Source: Paraburkholderia saeva
Lineage (GTDB): Bacteria > Pseudomonadota > Gammaproteobacteria > Burkholderiales > Burkholderiaceae
Direction: 5' to 3'
DNA: 64,000 bases
Assembly (NCBI RefSeq): GCF_907164555.1
Contig: NZ_CAJQZC010000003.1
Span: 496,001-560,000 of the forward strand
Of this stretch, positions 43,985 through 52,848 are shown in pieces (the first letter of the stretch is position 1; the number at the start of each line of letters is the position of its first letter). A program made the translations under genes and the position numbers. The notes beneath the pieces were generated by a model. It did not search any database and had not been told where the DNA came from. It worked only from the letters and a program-made list of their open reading frames with translations.

Positions 43985-45313
43985 TTGGCATACAAATTAC
44001 CCACCACCGCTACCGCACCGTTCTGCCCATCCGAGGTCAAGGGATCGGTCGAGGTGCCGCAAGGCGCGCCATTCTGGAAAAAGATCCTGCAATTCGCGGG
44101 TCCGGGCCTGTTGATCTCGATCGGCTATATGGACCCGGGCAACTGGGCGACCGATATCGAAGCCGGCTCGCGCTACGGATACAACCTGTTGTTTGTCGTG
44201 ATGCTGTCGAGTCTCGCGGCCATGGCACTCCAGTGCCTGAGCATGCGGCTCGGGATCGTCACGGGTCAGGATCTGGCGCGGCTCTCGCGCGCACGCTATT
44301 CGCCGAACGTCGCGCGCGTGCAATGGCTGCTGGCGGAGCTGTCGATTGTCGCGTGCGATCTGGCGGAAGTGCTGGGCGGCGCGCTTGCGTTTCATCTGCT
44401 GCTCGGATGTTCGCTGACAACCGGCGTGATTCTCACTGCGTTCGATACGCTGATCGTGCTCGGCCTGCAGGGCAAGAATTTCCGTTCGCTTGAAGCGATC
44501 ATTCTCGGCCTGATTGCGACCGTCGGTGTCGGTTACATCATCGAGCTTGTGCTGGTACAACCGCACTGGCCTTCCGTGGCGCGCGGGCTGGTGCCGTCGT
44601 GGCACGCGGTCGGCGAACGCGAACCGCTGTATCTCGCGATCGGCATTCTCGGCGCGACTGTGATGCCCCATAACCTGTATCTGCATTCGTCGATCGTGCA
44701 GACGCGTGTCGTCAGGCGCGAGAAGCGCAGTATTGCTTCGGCGATCAGTCTCTCGCGCCTCGATACGATCGTTTCGCTCGTGCTCGCGCTGCTGATCAAT
44801 GCGGCGATCCTGATTCTTGCGGCAGCCGCGTTTCATGCGACCGGTCACAACGAGGTGACCGATATCGAAGATGCGTACAAGCTGCTCGCTCCGGTGGTCG
44901 GTAGCGGGCTCGCGGCCGTGCTGTTCGCGGTGACGTTACTGGCGTCCGGGCAAAGCTCGACGTTCACCGGCACCGTGGCGGGGCAGGTCATCATGGAAGG
45001 ATTTCTGAATCTGAAGATTCCGTGCTGGCAGCGTCGTTTCATCACGCGAGCGCTGGCGCTCGTGCCGGCCTTGATCGGCGTGCAGATGTTGGGCAATGGC
45101 GCAGTGGGAACGCTGCTCGTCGCGAGCCAGGTCGTGCTGAGTCTTCAGTTGCCGTTTGCGCTCTGGCCGTTGATCCGTATGACGAACGATCGTACTTTGA
45201 TGGGCGATTTCACGAACCGGATGCCGACACGTCTGCTCGCGTGGCTGCTGTTCGGTGTGATCAGCGCGGCGAACCTGTGGCTCGTGGTGCAGACCGTGGG
45301 CTGGATTGCCTGA
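43985..45313 (+). CDS. mntH: Nramp-family divalent metal transporter (MntH-like)
   Basis: 442 residues if started at TTG 43985; no in-frame ATG is suitable, and upstream frame sequence lies inside the preceding gene. The metal-site motifs are intact: GYMDPGNWATDI in TM1 and MPHNLYLHSS in TM6, followed by a transport signature of GQSSTFTGTVAGQVIMEGFL. Eleven membrane segments. It imports Mn2+ or Fe2+ with protons. It starts 53 bp after the SfnB-like gene. Whether it belongs to the same transcript is unclear. Confidence 0.88.
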   Translation: MAYKLPTTATAPFCPSEVKGSVEVPQGAPFWKKILQFAGPGLLISIGYMDPGNWATDIEAGSRYGYNLLFVVMLSSLAAMALQCLSMRLGIVTGQDLARLSRARYSPNVARVQWLLAELSIVACDLAEVLGGALAFHLLLGCSLTTGVILTAFDTLIVLGLQGKNFRSLEAIILGLIATVGVGYIIELVLVQPHWPSVARGLVPSWHAVGEREPLYLAIGILGATVMPHNLYLHSSIVQTRVVRREKRSIASAISLSRLDTIVSLVLALLINAAILILAAAAFHATGHNEVTDIEDAYKLLAPVVGSGLAAVLFAVTLLASGQSSTFTGTVAGQVIMEGFLNLKIPCWQRRFITRALALVPALIGVQMLGNGAVGTLLVASQVVLSLQLPFALWPLIRMTNDRTLMGDFTNRMPTRLLAWLLFGVISAANLWLVVQTVGWIA

Positions 45314-45380
45314 TTCGCGCTAACAGGAAGTCGCGTCAGGGTCACGCTCACTTTGCGTAGAAACTCCGGCTCACAAAAAC

Positions 45381-45403
45381 AAAAACCGGCGCGCAGGCGC
45401 CGG
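45381..45403 (-). terminator. rho-independent terminator of flhDC
   Basis: On the minus strand, CCGGCGC / GCGCCGG arms (45403-45397 and 45392-45386) enclose a four-base loop and are followed by TTTTTGTTTTTG. It lies 31 bp after the flhC stop. Confidence 0.8.
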
Positions 45404-45434
45404 CTTCCAAAGGCACTTCACTTCAAACGCTGAC

Positions 45435-45998
45435 TCAGGCAGCTTCAGCGATCTGTGCCGTTTCCAGCTTTGCCGCAGCGGCGGCTTTCTTTGTCTTGCC
45501 TGCGCGCGATGGCGGCTGACATGCGCCACACACCACGTTGTGCTGCAGATCGTGACGATGCGCGACGAACTTGCCCGTGCAACGGCAGCATGGCGTGAGT
45601 TGCAGGATGTCGGCGTCGAAGAAACGCACGAGCGTCCATGCACGCGTCAGATCCAGAACCGGTTCGGAATCGCTGTGCTGGCAATGTTCCAGATACAGCC
45701 GATAACCTTTGGTGAGCGCGTCGAGATGCGAGCAGCGCGCTTCGTTCTTCAGAAACAGGTAAGTGTTATAGAAGAGCGATGCATGAATATTGGCGAGCCA
45801 TGTCATGTACCAGTCGGCCGAGAAAGGCAGCATGCCCTTCGGCGGCGATACACCCTTGACCTCGCGATACAGGCGGATCATGCGGTCGCGCGAAAGCGTG
45901 AGTTCGCTTTCGAGCACCTGCATGCGCGCGCCGAGTTCGATCAGCGCGATCGCGCGGAATACTTCCTGCGCATCTTCCGTCAGACTTCGCTTAAGCAT
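45435..45998 (-). CDS. flhC: flagellar master activator subunit FlhC
   Basis: 187 residues. The core is KRSLTEDAQEVFRAIALIEL followed by SADWYMTWLANIHASLFYNTYL. The four zinc Cys occur as CCRC and CGAC around FVAHRHDLQHNVV. A Lys/Ala-rich tail closes it. With FlhD it forms the heterohexamer that switches on class II flagellar genes. It begins 11 bp after flhD in the same operon. No other flagellar genes are in the window. Confidence 0.95.
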   Translation of the reverse strand: MLKRSLTEDAQEVFRAIALIELGARMQVLESELTLSRDRMIRLYREVKGVSPPKGMLPFSADWYMTWLANIHASLFYNTYLFLKNEARCSHLDALTKGYRLYLEHCQHSDSEPVLDLTRAWTLVRFFDADILQLTPCCRCTGKFVAHRHDLQHNVVCGACQPPSRAGKTKKAAAAAKLETAQIAEAA

Positions 45999-46009
45999 CG
46001 CTGTCACCT

Positions 46010-46330
46010 TTATGCGAACTGCTCGGCGGGTTGGCCCGCAAGCAGGATAGCAGCGTGTGTCGGCGCCACTTCCGCGTGTTTCGTTGTTTGCGTCAACGCC
46101 GAAAGCATGGCGTGGTCGTTGAAGCGGAAAAAACACAAAAGCTGATCGGAAGCGGCCAGTTTGACGATCTGCGCGAGCGACAGACCCGCCAGCAAATCAG
46201 CCAGTTCCGACGACAGGCCCAACCGGAACATACCGATCGGTTTGTCCTCGCGCAGCATACGTTGCGCAAGCATGATGTAAGACAAGTTAATCTCGCGGAT
46301 TGAATCCAGCGTCTCGCTGCTACGGTCCAT
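46010..46330 (-). CDS. flhD: flagellar master activator subunit FlhD
   Basis: 106 residues from MDRSSETLDSIREINLSYIM; in-frame ATGs upstream lie in the regulatory region. It has the helical FlhD core LSYIMLAQRMLREDKPIGMF and RLGLSSELADLLAGLSLAQI. It partners with FlhC. The 740-bp AT-rich leader upstream suggests heavy regulation, as in enterobacteria. Confidence 0.93.
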   Translation of the reverse strand: MDRSSETLDSIREINLSYIMLAQRMLREDKPIGMFRLGLSSELADLLAGLSLAQIVKLAASDQLLCFFRFNDHAMLSALTQTTKHAEVAPTHAAILLAGQPAEQFA

Positions 46331-46439
46331 TTTTCGTTTTCCGAAGCCCCGAATTACATTTTGTCGGCATTTTTTGCCGTTATGTTTTGTACCTCGCCGG
46401 ACACTGAAGATTTCCGACGCCATCGCAACTTTGATACAA

Positions 46440-46460
46440 GGTGTTACATCTCGTAACACC
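46440..46460. promoter_or_regulatory. palindrome GGTGTTAC-N5-GTAACACC upstream of flhD
   Basis: A perfect 8-bp inverted repeat with a 5-base spacer, about 110 bp before the flhD start. The size and symmetry suit a dimeric repressor or activator. The regulator is not known from the sequence. Confidence 0.5.
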
Positions 46461-46811
46461 TTGGAGCGAATTGTATGAAGGCATATCTCGGAAATCAATC
46501 CTTTTCTCAAAAAATATCTCAAAAAACCAACGCGATTTTCGGTAACTTTTTCACATGCCTGAAATACTGACTCTGCAGCGTGTTTAATTCGTCAGATTAA
46601 AAGCCTGGTTTGCCGCAAAGCCTTATGTTATGGGCATTCGGGAAAATACTGAGGAAAGCGCGAAGCGGGCGGGAAGGGCAGCGTGCGTAGAGGGGACAAA
46701 ACGCCGCCAAAACGGAAATCAGTAAAAAGCACCTTTTGATTCGGTAAAAGATGCAGGGTGGTCTGGCGGTGCCGTTTGTGATGATCTGTAACGCATACCT
46801 TACAATTGCCT

Positions 46812-46837
46812 GTTACAAATCACCCGGAGTTTGTAAC
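46812..46837. promoter_or_regulatory. dyad GTTACAAA-N10-TTTGTAAC
   Basis: A perfect 8-bp inverted repeat with a 10-base spacer, sharing the GTTAC/GTAAC core with the palindrome at 46440. A further TGTAACG lies at 46787-46793. Located about 480 bp before flhD. Confidence 0.45.
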
Positions 46838-47073
46838 TGCCTGCAACCACGGCGGCAGATACATTTCATTCCCAGTCCGACAACCGGCCGACGAAGATGT
46901 TACCGATGAAAGCGGCGACGGGGAGAGCCCGTCACAAAGGCTGCCTGACACGATGCGGAAAAAACAGGCACCGATATGACAACTACAGACCAGACGGGCC
47001 CCGTAGCCTGGCAACAGGCCGCCAGCCGCGCCCTTGCTGGCGGCGGGGATTGTCCCTGTAGCGGCATCGCGCC

Positions 47074-47850
47074 TCATTGCGCGTCATGAAAGATCACGCC
47101 CAGCGTGTGCCGGTGTCCCGAGCGCAGGCGGCTCACACCGTGCCGCAGCTTCACGCGATACGAGCCGCGGGTGCCCTGCACCGGACGCTCGTTGACCGCG
47201 AAGATCACGGCGTCACCCTGTGCGAGCGGCACGACTTCGGCGCGCGACTGCATGCGCGGCCGTTGCTCGGTCAGCACGAACTCGCCCCCGGTGAAGTCGC
47301 GTGCCGGCGCGGAGAGCAGGATCGCCACCTGGATCGGAAACACGTGTTCGCCGTACAGATCCTGATGCAGACAGTTGTAATCGCCGGTGGCGTACTGGAG
47401 GATCAGTGGCGTCGGACGCAACTGGCCTGCCGCATGACAGCGGCGCAGAAAAGCGTCGTGCTCAGCCGGATAACGCGTCTCGAGATGCATCAGCGCGTTC
47501 CAGCGATTGGCGACGGGCGCGAGACGTGGATAAAGTGCGGCCCGCAAACCGCCGACGATATCCGGCAGCGGATACGCAAAGTATCGGTACTCGCCGCGAC
47601 CAAAGCCGTGGCGCGCCATCACGACGCGGCTGCGATACAGATCGTCCTGGCCATAGCCGGCCGTCAGCGCTTCGCATTCGGCCGGGGTGAGCAGTTGCGG
47701 CACGGTGGCGCAACCATACTGATCGAGGTTGTCTTCGATGGATGTCCAGTCGATGTCCGCGACGCGCTGTGCAATCGGGCCGGCTGTCCCGGCGCGATCA
47801 CGTGGTACGCGCTGCGCGCTTTCCGGCTCGAAGAGTGTTGTCTGATCCAT
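47074..47850 (-). CDS. 2-oxoglutarate/Fe(II)-dependent oxygenase
   Basis: 258 residues from MDQTTLFEPES. The iron ligands are HQD in YNCLHQDLYGEHVFP and a distal His in VKLRHGVSRLRSGHRHTLGV, with Arg candidates for 2-oxoglutarate binding nearby. GGEFVLTEQRPRMQSR precedes this. The protein is of the prolyl-hydroxylase-like kind often annotated as 2OG-Fe(II) oxygenase next to DNA-repair or regulator genes. A start ten codons earlier has no ribosome site. It lies 117 bp after the MmyB-like regulator on the same strand. Substrate unknown. Confidence 0.82.
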   Translation of the reverse strand: MDQTTLFEPESAQRVPRDRAGTAGPIAQRVADIDWTSIEDNLDQYGCATVPQLLTPAECEALTAGYGQDDLYRSRVVMARHGFGRGEYRYFAYPLPDIVGGLRAALYPRLAPVANRWNALMHLETRYPAEHDAFLRRCHAAGQLRPTPLILQYATGDYNCLHQDLYGEHVFPIQVAILLSAPARDFTGGEFVLTEQRPRMQSRAEVVPLAQGDAVIFAVNERPVQGTRGSYRVKLRHGVSRLRSGHRHTLGVIFHDAQ

Positions 47851-47967
47851 ATTGGGTCCCGCTCCGTTCGCCGATGTCATGGCGACAGTCTACGGAAGCG
47901 GATCGCGCGGCACACTCCGGCTCTTGCTGTCTGATTCGCCGGTGCCTGCCCGGGTCACACGTGCAGC

Positions 47968-48846
47968 TTAAGTGTCCGCGCGCTGTGTCGTGCTGGCTTC
48001 GGCGTGCGCGCGCAGCGCCTGCGCGGTTTGCGGATCGGCCGGGAAAAACGCTTCGATCGCGAGTTCCGACAGCGTGACGTCGACGGGCGTACCGAACACC
48101 GTCGTCGTGCTGTAGAACGACAGGACGCCGAGGGCGGTGCGCACCCGTAGCGGTACGGCGATGAAACCCGCGTCGGTGAGCGGATCGTCTTCCGGTGCGG
48201 CGCCTGGCGGGGTCGGGTACGCCGCGAGTTCCTCGTGCAGGGCGGTGAGCGCCGCGTCACCGCTTACAGCGATCTGGCGTTGCAGCCGTGCGAGCACATG
48301 CGCGCGCCACGCATGCCAGTTGACGATCGACGAAGCCAGGCCGTCAGGATGCAGGCTCAGCCGCAGGGCGTTGACAGGCCCGTCGAGGAGTGCGGGCTTC
48401 GCGCTGCCGGCCAGCAACCCGAGCGCGCTGTTGGCGGCGACGATCGTCCAGTGCCTGTCGACGGCCAGCGCCGGATACGGTTCGTGGCCCTTCAGGACGA
48501 GATCGACCGCTTCGCGCGCGGCTGCGAGCTGTGGATCGGTCAACGGCCGCTCGCGAAAGAGCGGCGCGTAACCCGCCGCGACGAGCAGCGTGTTGCGCTC
48601 GCGTAACGGCACGTCGAGGCGCTCGGCGAGATGCATCACCATCTCGCGGCTCGGCACGGCGCGCCCCGATTCGACGAAGCTCAGATGCCGTGTCGAGATA
48701 TCCGCTTCGGTTGCCAGCAGCAACTGGCTCATGCGCCGCCGCTGGCGCCATTCACGCAGCAGTTCGCCCACGCTGCGACGCGCGGCCGGTGCGCCGTTTT
48801 GCGTTGCGCCCGAAAAACCAGTGGGGAAAGTCGAGAGTGTGTTCAT
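47968..48846 (-). CDS. XRE-family regulator with MmyB-like ligand domain
   Basis: 292 residues. An N-terminal helix-turn-helix (about 27-90, VGELLREWRQRRRMSQLLLA, then STRHLSFVESGRAVPS) is joined to the MmyB-like PAS-type domain (about 115-285, YPALAVDRHWTIVAANSALG). This type of regulator often controls a neighbouring oxidoreductase. The divergent SnoaL-like gene starts 153 bp away, and the 2OG oxygenase follows. A dyad in the divergent gap may be its operator. Confidence 0.88.
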   Translation of the reverse strand: MNTLSTFPTGFSGATQNGAPAARRSVGELLREWRQRRRMSQLLLATEADISTRHLSFVESGRAVPSREMVMHLAERLDVPLRERNTLLVAAGYAPLFRERPLTDPQLAAAREAVDLVLKGHEPYPALAVDRHWTIVAANSALGLLAGSAKPALLDGPVNALRLSLHPDGLASSIVNWHAWRAHVLARLQRQIAVSGDAALTALHEELAAYPTPPGAAPEDDPLTDAGFIAVPLRVRTALGVLSFYSTTTVFGTPVDVTLSELAIEAFFPADPQTAQALRAHAEASTTQRADT

Positions 48847-48880
48847 GCAGACGATGATAGCCAATCGAGGCCGCGATTCC

Positions 48881-48897
48881 ATTACCTCGCGCGTAAT
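48881..48897. promoter_or_regulatory. dyad ATTAC-N7-GTAAT in the divergent gap
   Basis: The inverted repeat ATTAC (48881-48885) / GTAAT (48893-48897) is extended outward by CGATT-like sequence. It lies 35 bp from the start of the MmyB-like regulator and 103 bp from the SnoaL-like gene, a position suitable for control of both. Confidence 0.35.
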
Positions 48898-48999
48898 CGA
48901 CCTGCGGCCCTGCATCGACGAGTCTTCAGTCAGGGGCCGCCGCGCATATTCCGGCGCGGCGCTCGCCCCTTTCCTGCAAACCCGCTGAAGGAGCCTGAC

Positions 49000-49368
49000 A
49001 TGAGCACCCATACCCAACTGATCGACCAGTACTTCGATGCCTGGAACGAAACCGATGCCCCGCGTCGCCGTGCGCTGATCGCGGCAACATGGACCGACGA
49101 CTGCGCCTACGTCGACCCGCTGCTCGCCGGTAATGGCCACGACGGCATCGACGCGATGATCCGCGCCGTGCACGAACGTTTTCCGGGACACACGTTTCGT
49201 CGCGCGTCCGATGTCGATGGCTTCGCAAACAACGTGCGCTTTTCGTGGTGCCTCGAAACGCCCGATGGCACGCCGATCGTGAAGGGTTCGGATTTCGGCG
49301 TCGTCGAGGCGGGAGGCCGGCTCTCCACCGTCACCGGGTTTCTGGATCAGGTGCCCGGCGCCGCGTGA
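49000..49368 (+). CDS. NTF2/SnoaL-like small enzyme or binding protein
   Basis: 122 residues with the NTF2-like pattern: an initial helix QLIDQYFDAWNETDAPRRRA, then WTDDCAYVDPLLAGNGHDGI, and a final beta sheet around SWCLETPDGTPIVKGSDFGV. Proteins of this kind include polyketide cyclases, isomerases and dehydratases. AAGGAG lies eight bases before the ATG. It is divergent from the MmyB-like regulator, which probably controls it. Specific function cannot be told. Confidence 0.8.
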   Translation: MSTHTQLIDQYFDAWNETDAPRRRALIAATWTDDCAYVDPLLAGNGHDGIDAMIRAVHERFPGHTFRRASDVDGFANNVRFSWCLETPDGTPIVKGSDFGVVEAGGRLSTVTGFLDQVPGAA

Positions 49369-49613
49369 CGGGCAGCACAGGGCCGGCGCGGCCGTGTCAC
49401 ATGCGGTCGCGCCAGCACGATCCGCCTCGCGCCGTTACCATGCAGGACGGGGCGTGCGGCCTGCTGCTTTCGGCCTTCGCGCTTCCTCCAGATCCGGCGC
49501 GGCGGCGTCGACCCGATGCGTCGGGCTGTGCAGACGGCCAATATGCCGGTACCGTACGCAAACCGGTCGCGTGCGAAAGCGCCCGTCGTGCTAACTGAAA
49601 CGAAGGAGAGGAT

Positions 49614-50075
49614 GTGCTGAAGAATCTGGACCCCCTGCTGAACGCCGACATTCTGCATGCGCTGGCCGCGATGGGGCATGGCGACGAACTCGTCATCTGC
49701 GATGCGAATTTTCCGTCCGACTCGGTTGCACGCGCAACGGTACGCGGCACGTTGCTGCGTCTCGACGGGGTCGACTCGGCGCGCGCGGTTCGCGCGGTGC
49801 TTTCCGTGATGCCGCTCGATACGTTCGTCGACGATCCCGCGCTGCGCATGGAAGTGGTCGGCGAGCCGGACACGATTCCTGTCGTGCAGCGTGAAGTGCA
49901 GATCGAAATCAACGCCGCCGAAGGGCGTGAAGTGCCGCTCGCATCGCTCGAGCGTTTTGCGTTCTATGAGCGTGCGCGCAACGCGTATTGTGTGATCGTG
50001 ACGGGCGAAACGCGCGGCTACGGCTGCTTTGTCTTCAAGAAAGGCGTGATCCTCGCGCCGGACGCAGCGAAGTAA
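49614..50075 (+). CDS. RbsD/FucU-family sugar mutarotase
   Basis: 153 residues, starting with GTG preceded by AAGGAGAG. Family features include the first segment with NADILHALAAMGHGDELVICDANFP (His in MGHG) and the last with GETRGYGCFVFKKGVIL. These are the FucU-type pattern, which interconverts sugar anomers, most often fucose or ribose. No sugar transporter genes are near, so the substrate is open. It stands alone between the SnoaL-like and DoxX-like genes. Confidence 0.85.
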   Translation: MLKNLDPLLNADILHALAAMGHGDELVICDANFPSDSVARATVRGTLLRLDGVDSARAVRAVLSVMPLDTFVDDPALRMEVVGEPDTIPVVQREVQIEINAAEGREVPLASLERFAFYERARNAYCVIVTGETRGYGCFVFKKGVILAPDAAK

Positions 50076-50100
50076 GTCCCCCGGGGGGGGCCCGAGGGAC
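50076..50100. repeat. GC-only palindrome with an eight-G run
   Basis: GTCCC (50076-50080) and GGGAC (50096-50100) flank a C4/G8/C3 core immediately after the FucU-like stop. It could fold as a stable hairpin and is a likely place for sequencing or replication slippage. Confidence 0.3.
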
Positions 50101-50284
50101 ACCTCCCGCTGGACTGCGCCGCGAACGGGCGCCGCCGGGGCGTCGCGTTGGTGGCCCGAACGTAACGTCAACGCACGTCTTTTCGCTTGGAAAACGGCGC
50201 CAATACACATATTCTGACGATCAGCGTCCGGGAACTGTCGCGCATTCGCCCGGTCTTCTGCATATTCTTCACAGGAGCCCTTTC

Positions 50285-50716
50285 ATGACGCGTCGCTTCG
50301 AGTCCGGCGTAATCTTCATCGCACGCATCGCCCTTGCTGTGCTGTTTCTGTGGTCGGGTGTCATGAAGCTGGTCGGGTACGCAGGTTTTGTCGGATACCT
50401 GCAGTCGAAGGGCGTGCCGCTCGTGCAGATCGCGGCGCCCGTCGCGGTCGCCGTCGAGACCCTGGGCGGCATTTTTCTCGTGCTCGGACTCAAGACCCGT
50501 CCCCTTGGCATCATCATGGCGCTCTACACGGTGGCGACGGCGATCATGGGCCACGACTTCTGGAACATTTCCGATGCCGCGTTACAACACGACATGGTCA
50601 TTCATTTCTGGAAGAACATTGCGATTGCCGGCGGCTTCCTGCTGCTGTTCGTGACGGGTCCCGGACGCATCAGTATCGACGGCGCGCGCGCACCGCGCAG
50701 CGGCCTGGGTCTGTAA
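50285..50716 (+). CDS. DoxX-family membrane protein
   Basis: 143 residues with four hydrophobic segments; the first is FIARIALAVLFLWSGVMKLV. It contains the DoxX pattern GGIFLVLGLKTRPLG and HDMVIHFWKNIAIAGGFLLL near the C-terminus. AGGAG lies about nine bases before the ATG. DoxX-like proteins are often in redox or stress membrane complexes, but the exact role here is unknown. Confidence 0.85.
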   Translation: MTRRFESGVIFIARIALAVLFLWSGVMKLVGYAGFVGYLQSKGVPLVQIAAPVAVAVETLGGIFLVLGLKTRPLGIIMALYTVATAIMGHDFWNISDAALQHDMVIHFWKNIAIAGGFLLLFVTGPGRISIDGARAPRSGLGL

Positions 50717-50827
50717 CTTGCTGGTGATGTTGCGTTGGTCCTTCGATGGATGCGACACGCGCTCGCCAGCGGGCATTCACCGGCTGTGCGAGGATGGTTT
50801 CAGGCATATCCATGCAGGGAGCAGACA

Positions 50828-51100
50828 ATGATTCAAAGTTTCGATCAGACCGTCGGTGGCAAGGTGCTTCAGCTATGCGCGAGCCTCGGCGAAGGGCCGA
50901 CGCCACATCGCGTGATCATCAGCGAGGCCGATACGGCGAAAACGCTGGTCATACTCGACGCGTCCGGTTTTCTCGGTGCCATCAAGGCGGAAATCGAGGA
51001 CCCGGCAAAGCTGATAGAAAATGCCATCCGCAAGGTGCAGGAAGAAGGCCTGGTCGAGCGCGCGCTCGATACCGGCGAAATCCAGGAAACCTCGCTTTGA
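50828..51100 (+). CDS. small hypothetical protein
   Basis: 90 residues, soluble, with a mixed alpha/beta look: VLQLCASLGEGPTPHRVIIS, TLVILDASGFLGAIKAEIED and a helical acidic C-terminal end. I recognise no family. A strong hairpin 55 bp after the stop would end its transcript. The ATG follows GGGAGCAG. Confidence 0.6.
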   Translation: MIQSFDQTVGGKVLQLCASLGEGPTPHRVIISEADTAKTLVILDASGFLGAIKAEIEDPAKLIENAIRKVQEEGLVERALDTGEIQETSL

Positions 51101-51154
51101 CGTCTCATTGATGGAAGGTTTCGCAGCACACTTCGCCTGGCGGCTCGTTCGACG

Positions 51155-51190
51155 ACAACACCCACGTTGCCCACGCATCGTGGGTGTTGT
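51155..51190. terminator. terminator hairpin between convergent genes
   Basis: A perfect 12-bp stem ACAACACCCACG / CGTGGGTGTTGT with a 12-base loop, followed by GCTTTCT on the plus strand. It lies between the 90-residue protein gene and the 3' end of the MFS gene and could serve both. Confidence 0.65.
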
Positions 51191-51212
51191 GCTTTCTGGT
51201 GGTTCGTGATTT

Positions 51213-52676
51213 TCACGATTCGCCATCGCGTGCAAGATCTGGACGGCCGGATTCGCGCGTGTGCGGTTCGGGATGCACGAGACAGCCGAGCCCGACACCC
51301 GCGAGCAGCAGCGCGCCGCAAATAGCCGCCGACACCTGCAATCCGTCGACGATATCCGCGGGCTGCGCACCGCTCGCAAGTGCGCCGAACGCGGCTACGC
51401 CAATTGCACCGCTTGCCTGGCGCACTGTGTTCAGCACAGCGGATGCGGTCGCCGCGCGTTGTGGTTCGACCGAAGCCAGGATCGCGGTGGTCATCGCAGG
51501 AACAGCGAGTCCCATGCCGGAAGGAATCAGCAGAAACGGCACGAGTATCGCGGCAAGCGGCGTCGATGCATCGACGAAATGCAGCAGCCCGTAGCCCAGC
51601 GCACCGACGAAAGAACCCGCGATCATCGGCACGCGCACGCCGTAGCGGCCTACCACCCAGCCGCTCAACACGTTCGAGACGAGAAACCCGGCCGTCAGCG
51701 GCAGGAACGCGAGGCCGGCCTGCAACGGTGTGTCGCCGCGGACGCGCTGCAGATAGAGGCTCAGTACGAACACCATGCCGTAGTACGTGAGATTCACGCA
51801 GCTGCCGAACAGCACGGCAGCGCTGAACGTGCGGATGCGAAACAGCGAAAGCGGCAGCATCGGTTCGCGAACCCGGCTTTCGACCGCGATGAATGCCGCT
51901 CCGGCAACAAGCGCGAGCGTCAGTCCGCCCGCTACCAGCGGATGTAGAAGGCCGAGTGGGCGCCACTCGATTACGGCGCCGGTCAGCGCAGTCAGCGTGA
52001 CGACGGCGAGTAGCTGCCCCGGCAGATCGATGCCGCGTGGTCTTCGCGCGTTCTGGCGGGACGTCGCCGGATGAGTCTCACCGCGCGGAATCCACGCGAG
52101 TGTTGCAAGGAGGCCACCCGCGCAGATCGGCAGATTCACGAGAAAAATACTGCGCCAGCCGAACGCAGCGATCAGCGCGCCACCGGCAACCGGGCCGGCC
52201 GCAATCGCGATGGCGCCGGCCGCCGTCCAGAATCCGACCGCGCGTGCCCGAAGTTTGGGATCGTGTTCGCATGCGGCGTTGAGGAGCGCCAGCGAATTCG
52301 GCAGCATCGCCGCCGCGCCGATGCCCTGCGCGGTGCGCGCGGCGATCAGCATCGCACCGTTCACTGAGAGCCCGCATGCAAGCGAAGCGAGCGCGAACAG
52401 CACCATGCCCCACGCGTACAGACGACGCGCGCCGAAGCGGTCACCCAGCACGCCGAACGACAGCATCGTCACCGCGAAGGCAAGCGTGTACGCATCGACG
52501 ATCCATTGCAGGCCCGATACGCTCAGGTGCAGATCGGCGCCCAGTTTTGCGAGCGCGATATTGACGATGGTGACATCGAGTTGCGTGACGACGAAACCCA
52601 CGCTGACCGTCGCGACGATGCGCGCAAGCGCGCGCGTAAATCCTGTTCCTGTGCGTGTCGAGTTCATATGAAACAT
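51213..52676 (-). CDS. MFS transporter, DHA2 (EmrB/QacA) type
   Basis: 487 residues with about fourteen hydrophobic segments. The opening has VGFVVTQLDVTIVNIALAKLG (motif D1), followed by motif A-like GVLGDRFGARRLYAWG and motif C-like WTAAGAIAIAAGPVAGGALI. Such proton-driven pumps export drugs or toxic compounds. GGAGAAGG lies six bases before the chosen ATG; a second ATG three codons later is possible. It is a single gene with a hairpin on each side. Substrate unknown. Confidence 0.88.
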   Translation of the reverse strand: MFHMNSTRTGTGFTRALARIVATVSVGFVVTQLDVTIVNIALAKLGADLHLSVSGLQWIVDAYTLAFAVTMLSFGVLGDRFGARRLYAWGMVLFALASLACGLSVNGAMLIAARTAQGIGAAAMLPNSLALLNAACEHDPKLRARAVGFWTAAGAIAIAAGPVAGGALIAAFGWRSIFLVNLPICAGGLLATLAWIPRGETHPATSRQNARRPRGIDLPGQLLAVVTLTALTGAVIEWRPLGLLHPLVAGGLTLALVAGAAFIAVESRVREPMLPLSLFRIRTFSAAVLFGSCVNLTYYGMVFVLSLYLQRVRGDTPLQAGLAFLPLTAGFLVSNVLSGWVVGRYGVRVPMIAGSFVGALGYGLLHFVDASTPLAAILVPFLLIPSGMGLAVPAMTTAILASVEPQRAATASAVLNTVRQASGAIGVAAFGALASGAQPADIVDGLQVSAAICGALLLAGVGLGCLVHPEPHTRESGRPDLARDGES

Positions 52677-52745
52677 CGTAGACCTTCTCCTGCCGCGATG
52701 TTTCGTGGTGCCGTGAAGTATGGTTGCGCTTTCATTCGCAGCGCG

Positions 52746-52785
52746 CACAATGCAGACGGCGCACCGTCTGGTGCGCCGTCTGCAT
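52746..52785. terminator. 17-bp perfect hairpin between the two MFS genes
   Basis: CAATGCAGACGGCGCAC (52746-52762) and its exact complement (52769-52785) enclose a six-base loop. It lies between the end of the MHS transporter gene and the start of the DHA2 gene, both on the minus strand. No T-run follows, so it may act as an RNA-processing or Rho-linked element. Confidence 0.5.
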
Positions 52786-52848
52786 TGCTGCGGGTGCGTC
52801 ACCGGCGCATCGACTGCGATATCGATGGCGGTGCGCGAGGATCGCGCG

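Larger units (their letters stand above)
46331..47073. other. long regulatory region upstream of flhDC
   Basis: This 743-bp gap lies between the flhD start and the 3' end of the 2OG oxygenase gene. Its first 500 bp are AT-rich with several GTAAC/GTTAC elements, two of them perfect dyads listed separately. Frames present (for example 46820-47077 on the minus strand) show no family resemblance and I do not call them genes. Confidence 0.55.

Noticed and set aside
46820..47077. 85-codon minus-strand frame upstream of flhD
   Set aside because: No motif and no ribosome site; it lies in the control region and touches the oxygenase gene end.
48926..49228. Upstream extension of the MmyB-like regulator frame toward 49191
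   Set aside because: The extra part is antisense to the SnoaL-like gene and has no domain; the ATG at 48846 starts the helix-turn-helix protein properly.
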